From positions 1-39,116 of the forward strand of contig CAMDVN010000019.1 of assembly GCA_945877595.1 (NCBI GenBank): 39,116 nt of DNA, read 5' to 3'. Of the stretch, positions 23,653 through 31,987 are shown in pieces. The stretch's first letter is position 1, and each line of letters begins with the position of its first letter. The translations under genes were made by a program, and so were the position numbers. The notes below the pieces were generated by a model that worked only from the letters and a program-made list of their open reading frames with translations, had not been told where the DNA came from and ran no database searches. The DNA is from Cyanobium sp. NIES-981. GTDB taxonomy: Bacteria; Cyanobacteriota; Cyanobacteriia; PCC-6307; Cyanobiaceae.

Positions 23653-25038
23653 TTACTTGCCGATGCAGAAGCGGGCAAACACCCGATCCAGCACCGCTTC
23701 GCTCACCTCTTCCCCCGTGATCTCGCCGAGCCGTTGGATTGCCGCGCGCAGATCAATGGTCCAGAAATCCCAGGGCAACTGCTGATCTGCCGCCTCTAGG
23801 GCCCGCGCCAAACTGGCTGCCGCGGCCGCGGCTAGATCCCGCTGGCGGCCATTGAGCGCCACCTGCACCCCCTGCAGGTCGCTGGCGCCGCACCGCTGCA
23901 GCAACGCCGCCACCAAGGCCTCGCGGCCGGCTCCACTGACGGCACTGATCACCACATCAGCAGGCACGCCATCAGGCTGTTCTCGATCCACTGGTTCTCG
24001 ATCCACTGGCGCAACCACCAGGTCGGCCTTGTTGCCCACCACCAGCAACGCCGTGCCCGCCGGCACGAGCTCACGGAGGGCCTGATCCTCAGGGCTCCAG
24101 CCCGCCGCCAGATCAAACAACAACAGCACCGCATCGGCCGCCGCCAGGGCGGCTCTGGCACGCTCAATCCCCAGGCGCTCCACCTGGTCGCCCGTCTCGC
24201 GGATGCCAGCGGTGTCGAGCAGGGTGAGCGGTACCCCGTCGAGCACCAGCTCGCTTTCGAGCAGATCGCGGGTGGTGCCTGGCAGGTCGGTCACGATCGC
24301 CCGCTCGCGCTGGCTGAGCAGGTTGAGCAGGCTGGATTTGCCCACATTGGGCCGACCCACGATGGCCACCCGCAGCCCCTCGCGCAGCAGTTCGCCCTGA
24401 CGGGCCTCGGCCACCAACTGGGCCAGCTCCGCGCCCACGGCGGCGAGCTCCCCTGCCACGGCCGGGCCATCAAGGGGCGGCAGATCCTCTTCAAAATCAA
24501 CCCGGGCTTCGAGCTCGGCCATCTGGTCGAGCAGGCGCTCCCGCAGGGCCGTGATGCGGCGCTGCAGCCCGCCATCGAGGCCTGCCATGGCCAGCTGGGC
24601 GGCCCGGCGACTGCGGGCCGTGATCAGCTCACTGACCGCCTCGGCCCGGGTGAGATCGAGCCGGCCGTTCAGGAAGGCCCGCTGGCTGAACTCGCCGGCC
24701 TGGGCCCGGCGAGCGCCGGCGGCCAGCACCAGCTCCAGCACCCGTTGGACCGCCACCAAGCCGCCATGGCAGTGGAGCTCCACCACGGTTTCGCGGGTAA
24801 AGCTGCGGGGACCTCGCATCAGCAGCAGCAGGGCTTCATCGACCCGTTCCCCGCTGACCGGATCGACCACATGGCCGTAGAGCACCCGGTGGCTCTCCCA
24901 AACCTGATGGCCCGGAGCCACAAACAGACCCGCACCAATCGACTCAGCCTTGGGCCCCGAGATCCGCACAATCGCCACACTGCCCTGGCCCGGCGCTAAT
25001 GCCGTGGCGATCGCGGCAATGGTGTGGGAGCTGTTCAA
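23653..25038 (-). CDS. mnmE: tRNA modification GTPase MnmE (TrmE)
   Basis: With MnmG, builds the 5-carboxymethylaminomethyl group on U34 of certain tRNAs. Domains: N-terminal folate-binding domain (1-120, IAAIATALAPGQGSVAIVRISG; CHGG near 90), a helical domain, and a G domain with GRPNVGKSS (228-236), DLPGTTRD (251-258), DTAG (275-278) and NKAD. The C-terminal FCIGK carries the essential Cys. 461 aa, normal. The start is a TTG at 25038, the only start before an upstream in-frame stop. A 15-bp duplication adds PVDRE twice in the G domain just after NKAD. Confidence 0.97.
   Translation of the reverse strand: MNSSHTIAAIATALAPGQGSVAIVRISGPKAESIGAGLFVAPGHQVWESHRVLYGHVVDPVSGERVDEALLLLMRGPRSFTRETVVELHCHGGLVAVQRVLELVLAAGARRAQAGEFSQRAFLNGRLDLTRAEAVSELITARSRRAAQLAMAGLDGGLQRRITALRERLLDQMAELEARVDFEEDLPPLDGPAVAGELAAVGAELAQLVAEARQGELLREGLRVAIVGRPNVGKSSLLNLLSQRERAIVTDLPGTTRDLLESELVLDGVPLTLLDTAGIRETGDQVERLGIERARAALAAADAVLLLFDLAAGWSPEDQALRELVPAGTALLVVGNKADLVVAPVDREPVDREQPDGVPADVVISAVSGAGREALVAALLQRCGASDLQGVQVALNGRQRDLAAAAAASLARALEAADQQLPWDFWTIDLRAAIQRLGEITGEEVSEAVLDRVFARFCIGK
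23980..24009 (-). repeat. Perfect 15-bp tandem duplication inside mnmE
   Basis: The plus-strand unit ttctcgatccactgg occurs twice back to back (23980-23994 and 23995-24009), without mismatch and in frame. It encodes a repeated PVDRE in the loop between the G4 (NKAD) and G5 motifs of the MnmE G domain. Confidence 0.9.
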
Positions 25039-25115
25039 GCGGCCTCAGGCCTCCGTCCACATGGGGCGATACCCCAGTTTCGGCTCCCGACCCGCCTGGT
25101 GTGCAAGCTGCGGCG

Positions 25116-25304
25116 TCAAGAACTGGCCAAGCCAGGAACCACCATGAGGTCGATGTGACCGCCACTGGGATGGCGCCACTCGCGAAATTCCTCGGCCAAG
25201 GCCTGGTGCTCCCGATTGAGCGAACGGTCCTGCAGGTCCTGCAGACGCTGATGCACCAGGTCGAGCGTGGTGTCGATCAGATGGGCGGCTTGCTCTGAAG
25301 TCAT
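25116..25304 (-). CDS. Small conserved-looking hypothetical protein
   Basis: 62 residues starting at an ATG (25304): MTSEQAAHLIDTTLDLVHQR, then a charged helix and SGGHIDLMVVPG. The protein is acidic and amphipathic, predicted to be one long helix followed by a short strand; no known domain is recognised. It is the only open frame of sensible composition between mnmE and selO, runs in the same direction as both, and lacks the Arg/Pro-rich composition of spurious frames here. I judge it probably real. Confidence 0.6.
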   Translation of the reverse strand: MTSEQAAHLIDTTLDLVHQRLQDLQDRSLNREHQALAEEFREWRHPSGGHIDLMVVPGLASS

Positions 25305-25394
25305 GGCGAGAACAGCAGCGGTGGGCCCGTTGTAATCAGGCCGCTGGTGCCCGGCCGTAACCGATGTAACGGGCCAAACACCTCCGTCGGCAGA

Positions 25395-26897
25395 TCAAGA
25401 CAGATCACTGGATCGCCACAGCGTGCCCGCAAGCCAATCCTGCAGCGGTTGCCAATCGTCGCGCTGATCAATGGCGTCCCAGATCGTCTCGATCAGCGGC
25501 CGAATCGGTGGCGCCGGCAGGTTCCAACGGCGCAGAGCCGATGCCGTGGCGTCGCGGTTGGTGGGATCAACCTGGCGACTGGCCTCCCACCAGGCATCGC
25601 GCCAGGCCCGCCAGCGATCGCGCCGCGGCTCAGGAGCACCCGGCACAAAGGGGAGCAGCTCGTCTGCCGTGTCGGGCAACCCGGCGACCGCGATCCGGGT
25701 CGCCAGGGCCGCAAAAAAGGCTCCGTAGCCCACATCCCAGGCCGCCAGCAACTGCACGGTGGGCACCACCGCATCCGGGTGTTCGGCTGGATCGCTCTCG
25801 GGATCGGTGGGCAACGCGCCGGGCAAATCGAATTGGGCCACCAGCCCAAGCCGCCGACCCATGCAGAAGCGGTAATGGGCGTCAAAGGCCGGAGCAAAAC
25901 CCTCGAGCCGGGCTTCAAGCCCATCCCTGGGCAGCAGCATCGCCAAAGGCTCTTGCAACAGCCGCAGGTTGTGGTGGGTCACCGACGGCTGCTGGCCGAA
26001 GGCATACAGACCGCTGTGGTCGAAATAGGCCGCCGTGAAGCGTGGGTCCCAGCGGTCCAAAAAAGCAAAGGGGCCGTAGTCGAAGCTCTCGCCGGCCAAG
26101 CTCATGTTGTCGGTGTTGAGCACCCCGTGGGTAAAGCCAGCGGCCATCCACTCGGCGGTGAGCCGAGCAACCCGCGCCACGAGCTCGCCGTAGAACGCCA
26201 GCAGCTGGGCTTGGCTGGAGCCCGTGGCGACGATCGGGTGGGCTGCAGCCACCTGCGGGTAGTAGTGCAGCACCACATGGCGCAGCAACTGCTCCAACAA
26301 ATCGGGCCGGCGCAGGTGCAGAAGGCGCTCACAGGTGCCAAAACGCAGATGGGTGCGGGCCATGCGCACCATCACCGAGCTGCGCGTCGGCGAGGGTTCA
26401 TCGCTGCGCCAGAGATCTTCACCGGTCTCCACCAAGGAGAGGGTGCGACTGGTGGTTACCCCCAGCCGGTGCAGGGCCTCGCTGGCGATAATCTCGCGCA
26501 CACCTCCCTTGAGGGTGAGGCGGCCGTCGCCGCCCCGGCTCCAGGGGGTGGTGCCGCTGCCCTTGGTCCCGAGATCTTGGAGATCGCCGTGGCGATCACG
26601 CAGCTGACCGTAGAGGAAGCCGCGGCCATCCCCGAGCTGGGAGTTGTACGTCCCAAATTGATAGCCGTGGTAGCGCAGGGCCAACAGGGGGGTGCGCTCC
26701 TCAAAACGCCCATAGGCGGCCGCCAGGTGGTCATCGGCCACCCCAGCCGGATCAAGACCCAGCTGGCGCAGCAGCTCGTCGTTACGAAAGCGCAGGCTGC
26801 TGCTCGGGAATGATGCCGCCTCCACCACATCCCAGTACTGACTCCCTAGACCCTCAAGCCAGGGCTCAAAGGGCAGGGCCAGCAAGGGGTTGCTCAA
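25395..26897 (-). CDS. selO: Protein adenylyltransferase SelO (YdiU/UPF0061)
   Basis: Pseudokinase-fold enzyme that AMPylates protein targets and is linked to redox stress. Visible: FRNDELLRQLGLDP near the N-terminus, HGYQFGTYNSQLGDGRG, LGTKGSGTTPWSRGGDGRLTLKGGVREIIASEAL (nucleotide-binding region; quoted motifs GTKGSGTTPWSR and DGRLTLK), MVRMARTHLRFGT, GVLNTDNMSL and DYGPFAFLDRWDP (metal-binding Asn and Asp). The start is TTG 26897, 7 bp after the spoT stop; the frame extends further upstream inside spoT but that part looks non-coding. 500 aa. The C-terminus lacks the Cys or Sec that many SelO proteins carry. Confidence 0.92.
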   Translation of the reverse strand: MSNPLLALPFEPWLEGLGSQYWDVVEAASFPSSSLRFRNDELLRQLGLDPAGVADDHLAAAYGRFEERTPLLALRYHGYQFGTYNSQLGDGRGFLYGQLRDRHGDLQDLGTKGSGTTPWSRGGDGRLTLKGGVREIIASEALHRLGVTTSRTLSLVETGEDLWRSDEPSPTRSSVMVRMARTHLRFGTCERLLHLRRPDLLEQLLRHVVLHYYPQVAAAHPIVATGSSQAQLLAFYGELVARVARLTAEWMAAGFTHGVLNTDNMSLAGESFDYGPFAFLDRWDPRFTAAYFDHSGLYAFGQQPSVTHHNLRLLQEPLAMLLPRDGLEARLEGFAPAFDAHYRFCMGRRLGLVAQFDLPGALPTDPESDPAEHPDAVVPTVQLLAAWDVGYGAFFAALATRIAVAGLPDTADELLPFVPGAPEPRRDRWRAWRDAWWEASRQVDPTNRDATASALRRWNLPAPPIRPLIETIWDAIDQRDDWQPLQDWLAGTLWRSSDLS

Positions 26898-26904
26898 CGC
26901 AAAC

Positions 26905-29235
26905 TCAACCCCCGATACCCGTGCGGGCAATGTCGAGCACATCAGCCATCGAGCGGATCTGATCGATCGTGGTGGTGAGCTGGGTGGCACTAAACAGCTC
27001 CACCCGCAGCTCGATGCGGGCCGGCTTGCCTGGGGTGGTGCGCACCCGGGCATCACTCACGTTGATGCGGTGATCCGAGAGGCGCATCAAAATATCCTTG
27101 AGCACGCCGACCCGATCCAGCACCTCGATCCGCAGCTGCACCGGATACCGGCGCTGCTGGGATTCGGGGACAGGATTCCAGCGCACGGGCAGGCGCCGCT
27201 CAGCTGGCACTTGCTGACCATTGGCGCAGTCTTGCCGGTGGATGGTGATGCCGTGGTTCCCCAGGGACACCGATCCCACAATCGCCTCTCCCGGCAGTGG
27301 GCTGCAGCAGCCTCCGAGCCGGTAATCAAGGCCTTCAAGGCCCAGGATTGGACTGCTGCCATGGCTGGGCAGGGCGGCATGGGCCAGCTGGGATTCAGCC
27401 TGGGCAACCACACCAGCGGCCACCTGCTCATTGGTGAGGACGGGCGCCGCGATCGCCGTGGCAAGGCGAATCTCCTCGCGCAAGCGGTTGAGCACCTGGT
27501 GCAGCGTGACGCCGCCAAAGCCCAAGGAGGCCAACAGGTCGTCGGTGCCCACCAGGTTGCAGCGCCGGGCCACCTTGGCCATCGCCTCACCGTGGAGCAG
27601 CGCATCAAAGCCATCGCGGCCCAGCTCGCGCTCGAGCATTTCGGTGCCCCGCACGATGTTGTCGTCGCGATGGCTGCGTTTGTACCAGGCACGGATGCGA
27701 TTGCGGGCCGTGGGGGTGGCCACAAAGTTGAGCCAATCCAGGCTCGGATGGGCTGTCTTGGCGGTGATCACCTGCACAAAATCGCCGTTCTGCAGCGGCG
27801 TCGCCAGGGGGCAAAGCCGGTCGTTAATGCGGGCACCCTGGCAGTGATTGCCCACCTCCGAGTGGATCCGGTAGGCGAAATCCACCGCTGTGGAGCCCTT
27901 GCGTAGACCCACCACTTCCCCCTTGGGGGTAAACACGAAGACCTCCTCATCAAAAAGATCTTCCTTGATCGAGGCGAGGTAATCACTGCTGTCTTGAGAA
28001 CCGCCTTCCTTCTGCCAATCGACCAGCTGCCGCAGCCAGTTGAAGCGCTCGGTATCACCACCTTCGGCAGGTGAACCGCCCTCCTTGTATTTCCAGTGGG
28101 CGGCGATGCCGTACTCGGCCACCTGGTGCATGTCGCCCGTACGGATTTGCACTTCGATGGGCCGATGCCGACCGATCACCGCGGTGTGCAGCGATTGATA
28201 GCCATTGGGCTTGGGCAGGCCGATGTAGTCCTTAAAGCGTCCAGGAATCGGCCTGAAGGTGTCATGCACCACAGCCAGCGCCCGATAGCAACACTCCAGG
28301 TTGGGGCAGATGATGCGCAGGGCCGCGATGTCATAGATCTCATGAAAGGCCTTCTGCTGGCGTTGCATCTTGCTCCAGATGCCATAGAGGTGCTTGGGCC
28401 GCCCGCTCACATCGCAATGGCCCAGACCCACGGCGGCCAGTCGATCGCGCAGCAATTGCACCGTGACCCCAAGCCGCTCCTCGCGCTCGCTGCGCTTGGT
28501 GGCCACCTGCTGTTGCACATCCCGGAAGGCCTCGGGCTCGAGGATCTTGAAGGCAAGATCCTCGAGCTCCCACTTGAGACGGCCAATGCCCAGCCGATTG
28601 GCGAGGGGGGCGTAGATCTCACGGGTTTCACGGGCGATGCGCTGCTGTTTCTCGGGCTTGAGGGCGGCCAGGGTGCGCATGTTGTGCAGCCGATCAGCCA
28701 GCTTGACCAGCACCACGCGGATATCGCTGGCCATCGCCAAAAACATGCGGCGCAGGTTTTCAGCCTGGGCCTCGGTGTGGTTCGTGAAGTGAATGCCACC
28801 CAGCTTTGTGACCCCTTCCACCAGCGCCCGCACTTCGGCGCCGAAATGGGCCTCGATCTCCTCGGGGGTCACGCCGGTGTCTTCGACCACGTCGTGGAGA
28901 AAACCGGCGGCGATCACCCCGGCGCTGGCGCCGATGTCGCGCAGCAGATCGGCGACGGCGATCGGATGAATGATGTAGGGCTCGCCACTGACCCTGAACT
29001 GACCATCGTGGAGCTGATAGGCGAAATCAAACGCTGAGGCCAACAGGGCCTCTGGATCGGTGGGGCAGCTTCCGCCGGGCCCGGGCGGGCAATGTTCAAT
29101 GCAGCGCTGCAGCCACTCGGGCAGGGGCACGCCGTAATCGGCAGGGGACTGGATCGGAGGCGATCCCATGCTCCGCAACATCAGCTCCCCAGGGGCCACC
29201 GGAGGGGCAACGGAATCGGGAATAGCCCTGAGCAT
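26905..29235 (-). CDS. spoT: Bifunctional (p)ppGpp synthetase/hydrolase (RelA/SpoT)
   Basis: Makes and degrades the stringent-response alarmone. Domain order: HD hydrolase (about 65-220; HDVVED with H114-D115, LADRLHNMRT), nucleotidyltransferase synthetase (about 260-400; YDIAALRIICPNLE, GLPKPNGYQSLHTAV, EVQIRTGDMHQVAEYGIAAHWKYK), TGS (about 430-500; EVFVFTPKGEVVGLRKGSTAVDFAYRIH), a helical/zinc-finger-like region, and a C-terminal ACT domain (about 700-776). 776 aa, normal for a long RSH. ATG 29235 is the longest start; ATG 29181 is an alternative. The hydrolase HD and the synthetase motifs both look intact, so it should be bifunctional. First gene of the minus-strand run. Confidence 0.97.
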   Translation of the reverse strand: MLRAIPDSVAPPVAPGELMLRSMGSPPIQSPADYGVPLPEWLQRCIEHCPPGPGGSCPTDPEALLASAFDFAYQLHDGQFRVSGEPYIIHPIAVADLLRDIGASAGVIAAGFLHDVVEDTGVTPEEIEAHFGAEVRALVEGVTKLGGIHFTNHTEAQAENLRRMFLAMASDIRVVLVKLADRLHNMRTLAALKPEKQQRIARETREIYAPLANRLGIGRLKWELEDLAFKILEPEAFRDVQQQVATKRSEREERLGVTVQLLRDRLAAVGLGHCDVSGRPKHLYGIWSKMQRQQKAFHEIYDIAALRIICPNLECCYRALAVVHDTFRPIPGRFKDYIGLPKPNGYQSLHTAVIGRHRPIEVQIRTGDMHQVAEYGIAAHWKYKEGGSPAEGGDTERFNWLRQLVDWQKEGGSQDSSDYLASIKEDLFDEEVFVFTPKGEVVGLRKGSTAVDFAYRIHSEVGNHCQGARINDRLCPLATPLQNGDFVQVITAKTAHPSLDWLNFVATPTARNRIRAWYKRSHRDDNIVRGTEMLERELGRDGFDALLHGEAMAKVARRCNLVGTDDLLASLGFGGVTLHQVLNRLREEIRLATAIAAPVLTNEQVAAGVVAQAESQLAHAALPSHGSSPILGLEGLDYRLGGCCSPLPGEAIVGSVSLGNHGITIHRQDCANGQQVPAERRLPVRWNPVPESQQRRYPVQLRIEVLDRVGVLKDILMRLSDHRINVSDARVRTTPGKPARIELRVELFSATQLTTTIDQIRSMADVLDIARTGIGG

Positions 29236-29376
29236 CCCGGCCTGCGTCGTTTTCCCATCGTATGCAGCCGGCTTGCTGCGCAGTGCGGTAATAGCGCGAT
29301 GTGCTGGTCAGCGCACCGAGCCCTGCAGAGGCAGAGTGGACGTCGATTCCTCTGCTGGCGCGCCGCAGCCTCTCGC

Positions 29377-31044
29377 ATGGCCCCTGCCCCAGCCGCCGCG
29401 GTGCTGAGCCTCAGGGCTCTGCAGGTGCGCTACCCCGGGGCGAGCGCACCCACCCTCGACGGGCTCGATCTGGAGCTGCAGCCGGGCGAACGCGTTGCCC
29501 TGGTGGGCCCTTCGGGCTGTGGCAAGAGCACGGTCGCCCGCACCGTGCTGCAACTGCTCCCTGCCGGCAGCCAATGGGCTGGGGAGCTCCGGCTCATGGG
29601 GGTGGATCCCCGCCACCTGGCCCCCCAGGCCCTTCAGCGCCTGCGGGGCGAGGCGGTGGGGCTGGTCTTCCAGGACCCCATGACCCGGCTCAACCCGCTG
29701 CTCACCATCGGTCAGCACCTCAGCGACACCCTGAATGCCCACCGACCCGAATGGCCACGGCCGCAGATCGAGGCCCGGGCCATGGATCTGCTGCAGCGGG
29801 TGGGGATCACGCCCGAGCGCACCGGCAGCTATCCCCATGAATTCAGTGGTGGCATGCGCCAGCGGGTGGCCATCGCCCTGGCCATGGCCCTCCAGCCCGC
29901 GCTGGTCATCGCCGATGAACCCACCACCAGCCTCGATGTGGCCGTGGCCGCCCAGGTGATGGCCGAGCTGTGCGGCCTCTGCGGTGAGGCTGGCAGCGCC
30001 CTGCTGCTGATCAGTCACAACCTGGCCCTGGCCGGCCGGTGGTGCGAGCGGATCGCCGTGCTCGACCAGGGGCGGCTGGTGGAGCAGGGGCCGGCAAACC
30101 GCGTGCTGTGCCAGCCCGAATCGGCGTTGGCGCAGCGCCTGGTGGAGCGCGCCAGGGCGCTGGAGGGCAGCGCCCTGGCCCAGCGTCAGCCCAACCCCAG
30201 CCCTCCCAACGGCATCCCCGAGGCGCCCCTCCTCGACGTGAGTGGCCTGCGCTGCTGGCATCCACTGCCCGGGCTCCCCTGGCAACGCCGCTGGCTCAAG
30301 GCCGTCGACGACGTCAGCCTGCAGCTGCACCCGGGCGAAACGATCGGACTTGTGGGGGCCTCGGGCTGTGGCAAGAGCACCCTCTGCCGCGCCCTGATGG
30401 GTCTGGCCCCGATCCGGGGCGGCAGCGTGCAGCTGCTGGGCCACGACCTGCTGGCCAGCCGCGGCCAGCGGCTGCAGCGGGCCCGCCGCTCGATTCAGAT
30501 GGTGTTTCAAGACCCGCTGGCCTGCCTCAACCCCCAGATGCGGGTGGGCGAGGCCATTGCCGATCCACTGCTGATCCATGGATTGGCCACGCCGGCCCAG
30601 GCCCGCCAGCGAGCCAGGGAGCTGCTGGCGGCGGTGGGCCTGGGCCCTGCCGAAGCCTTTGAACAACGCCGGCCACGCCAGCTCTCTGGCGGCCAACAAC
30701 AGCGCGTCGCGATTGCCAGGGCCCTGGTGCTAAGCCCCAAGGTGCTGCTCTGCGACGAGAGCGTCAGCATGCTGGATGCCGAAGTGCAGGCCGAGGTGCT
30801 GGCCCTGCTGCGCTCGTTGCAGCACCGGCTCGGGCTGGGAATGCTGTTTGTGACCCATGACCTCTCCGTGGCCAGTGGCTTTTGCGACCGGGTGATCGTG
30901 CTCGAGGGGGGCCGCATCGCCGAATCCGGTCCAGGGCCCCGGCTGCTCAGCCATCCCCAAGCTGCGATCACCCGCCAACTGGTGGCCGCCTGCCCGCGGC
31001 TGCCGGCGGTGGTCGGGGTGGTGTCGGGGTGGTCGGCTAGCTGA
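29377..31044 (+). CDS. Fused double ATP-binding protein of a peptide/nickel-type (Dpp/Opp) ABC importer
   Basis: 555 aa with two complete ABC domains in tandem. Domain 1 has Walker A GPSGCGKST, Q-loop VFQDPMTRLNP, signature FSGGMRQRV, Walker B LVIADEPTTSLD and switch SHN. Domain 2 has GASGCGKST, VFQDPLACLNP, LSGGQQQRV, LLCDESVSMLD and THD. NP after the Q-loop is typical of the oligopeptide/dipeptide/glutathione class (GsiA-like, YejF-like fusions). Two oddities: a His-loop residue in SHN as usual, and ES instead of EP after the Walker B Glu in domain 2. No permease or binding protein is next to it. ATG 29377 is chosen; the frame is open upstream but opposes spoT. Confidence 0.92.
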   Translation: MAPAPAAAVLSLRALQVRYPGASAPTLDGLDLELQPGERVALVGPSGCGKSTVARTVLQLLPAGSQWAGELRLMGVDPRHLAPQALQRLRGEAVGLVFQDPMTRLNPLLTIGQHLSDTLNAHRPEWPRPQIEARAMDLLQRVGITPERTGSYPHEFSGGMRQRVAIALAMALQPALVIADEPTTSLDVAVAAQVMAELCGLCGEAGSALLLISHNLALAGRWCERIAVLDQGRLVEQGPANRVLCQPESALAQRLVERARALEGSALAQRQPNPSPPNGIPEAPLLDVSGLRCWHPLPGLPWQRRWLKAVDDVSLQLHPGETIGLVGASGCGKSTLCRALMGLAPIRGGSVQLLGHDLLASRGQRLQRARRSIQMVFQDPLACLNPQMRVGEAIADPLLIHGLATPAQARQRARELLAAVGLGPAEAFEQRRPRQLSGGQQQRVAIARALVLSPKVLLCDESVSMLDAEVQAEVLALLRSLQHRLGLGMLFVTHDLSVASGFCDRVIVLEGGRIAESGPGPRLLSHPQAAITRQLVAACPRLPAVVGVVSGWSAS

Positions 31045-31987
31045 GCCGGCGGCGCAGCTTGGCGAGCAGCAGCTCAAACACCGGCGGTAAGGGTGCCTCG
31101 CACACGAGGCGCTCACCGCTGATCGGGTGGTCCAGCCCCAACTCCACGGCGTGCAGGGCCTGGCCGGGAAGCTCAATGGGCAATTTTCGGCAACGCGAAT
31201 AGGTGGCATCACCCACGATCGGGTGTCCCACGTGGGCGCAGTGCACCCGGATCTGGTGGGTGCGGCCAGTGTCGAGCTTGAAGCGCAGCAGGGCGTAATC
31301 GCCCAGCCGCTCCACCAAGCGCCAGTGGGTGCAGGCATGGCGGCCCGAGGCATCACTCACCACCGCATACTTTTTGCGGTCGACCGGGTGGCGGCCGATC
31401 GCGCCGATGATGGTGCCGTGGTCGGCGGCCGGCTGGCCGTGCACGACAGCAAGGTATTCGCGGCTGGCAATCCGCTTTTGGATCTGGACCTGCAGCTTGA
31501 CCAGGGCCTCCTGGCTTTTGGCCACCACGATGCAGCCCGTGGTGTCTTTGTCGAGGCGGTGCACGATGCCGGGACGCATCTCGCCACCGATGCCGGGCAG
31601 GTCAGGGCAGTGGTGCAGCAGGCCGTTGACGAGGGTGCCGTCCTTGTTGCCCGGCGCAGGATGCACGGTGAGGCCGACGGGCTTGTTGAGCACGATGAGG
31701 TGCTCATCTTCAAAGAGCACATCGAGCGGAATCGGCTCGGGCCTGAGGTACGGAAGTGGCTCGGGGGGCGGCATCCACAGCTCGATGCCGTCGTGCTGGC
31801 GCAAGGGAGTCTTGGCGCGACCCGTGACGCCATTGACCCGCACGTAGCCGGCATCGATGAATTTCTGAATGCGGGCTCGGCTCTGTTCGGGCCGCTGGCT
31901 CACCAGCCAGCGATCGAGCCGCATCGGCAGGGGTTTTGGATACGTGAGGGCCAGCAACTCCCCCTCTCCCTCGCCGAAAGCGCTCAC
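31037..31987 (-). CDS. RluA/RluD-family 23S rRNA pseudouridine synthase
   Basis: 316 aa. N-terminal S4 RNA-binding domain (about 20-75; MRLDRWLVSQRPEQSRARIQ), then the RluA catalytic domain: DVLFEDEHLIVLNKPVGLTVHP, GIVHRLDKDTTGCIVVAK with the catalytic Asp in HRLDKDT, YLAVVHG, DTGRTHQIRVH and HPIVGDATY. Which uridines it modifies cannot be assigned from sequence; RluD-type (23S U1911-1917 region) is the closest fit. The GTG start at 31987 overlaps the ylqF stop as GTGA. The 3' end overlaps the ABC gene by 8 bp. Confidence 0.92.
   Translation of the reverse strand: MSAFGEGEGELLALTYPKPLPMRLDRWLVSQRPEQSRARIQKFIDAGYVRVNGVTGRAKTPLRQHDGIELWMPPPEPLPYLRPEPIPLDVLFEDEHLIVLNKPVGLTVHPAPGNKDGTLVNGLLHHCPDLPGIGGEMRPGIVHRLDKDTTGCIVVAKSQEALVKLQVQIQKRIASREYLAVVHGQPAADHGTIIGAIGRHPVDRKKYAVVSDASGRHACTHWRLVERLGDYALLRFKLDTGRTHQIRVHCAHVGHPIVGDATYSRCRKLPIELPGQALHAVELGLDHPISGERLVCEAPLPPVFELLLAKLRRRLS

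Noticed and set aside
29308-30699. 463-codon minus-strand frame opposite the ABC ATPase gene
   Set aside because: Antisense to two intact ABC domains; composition is Gln/His/Gly-rich as in the other shadows.
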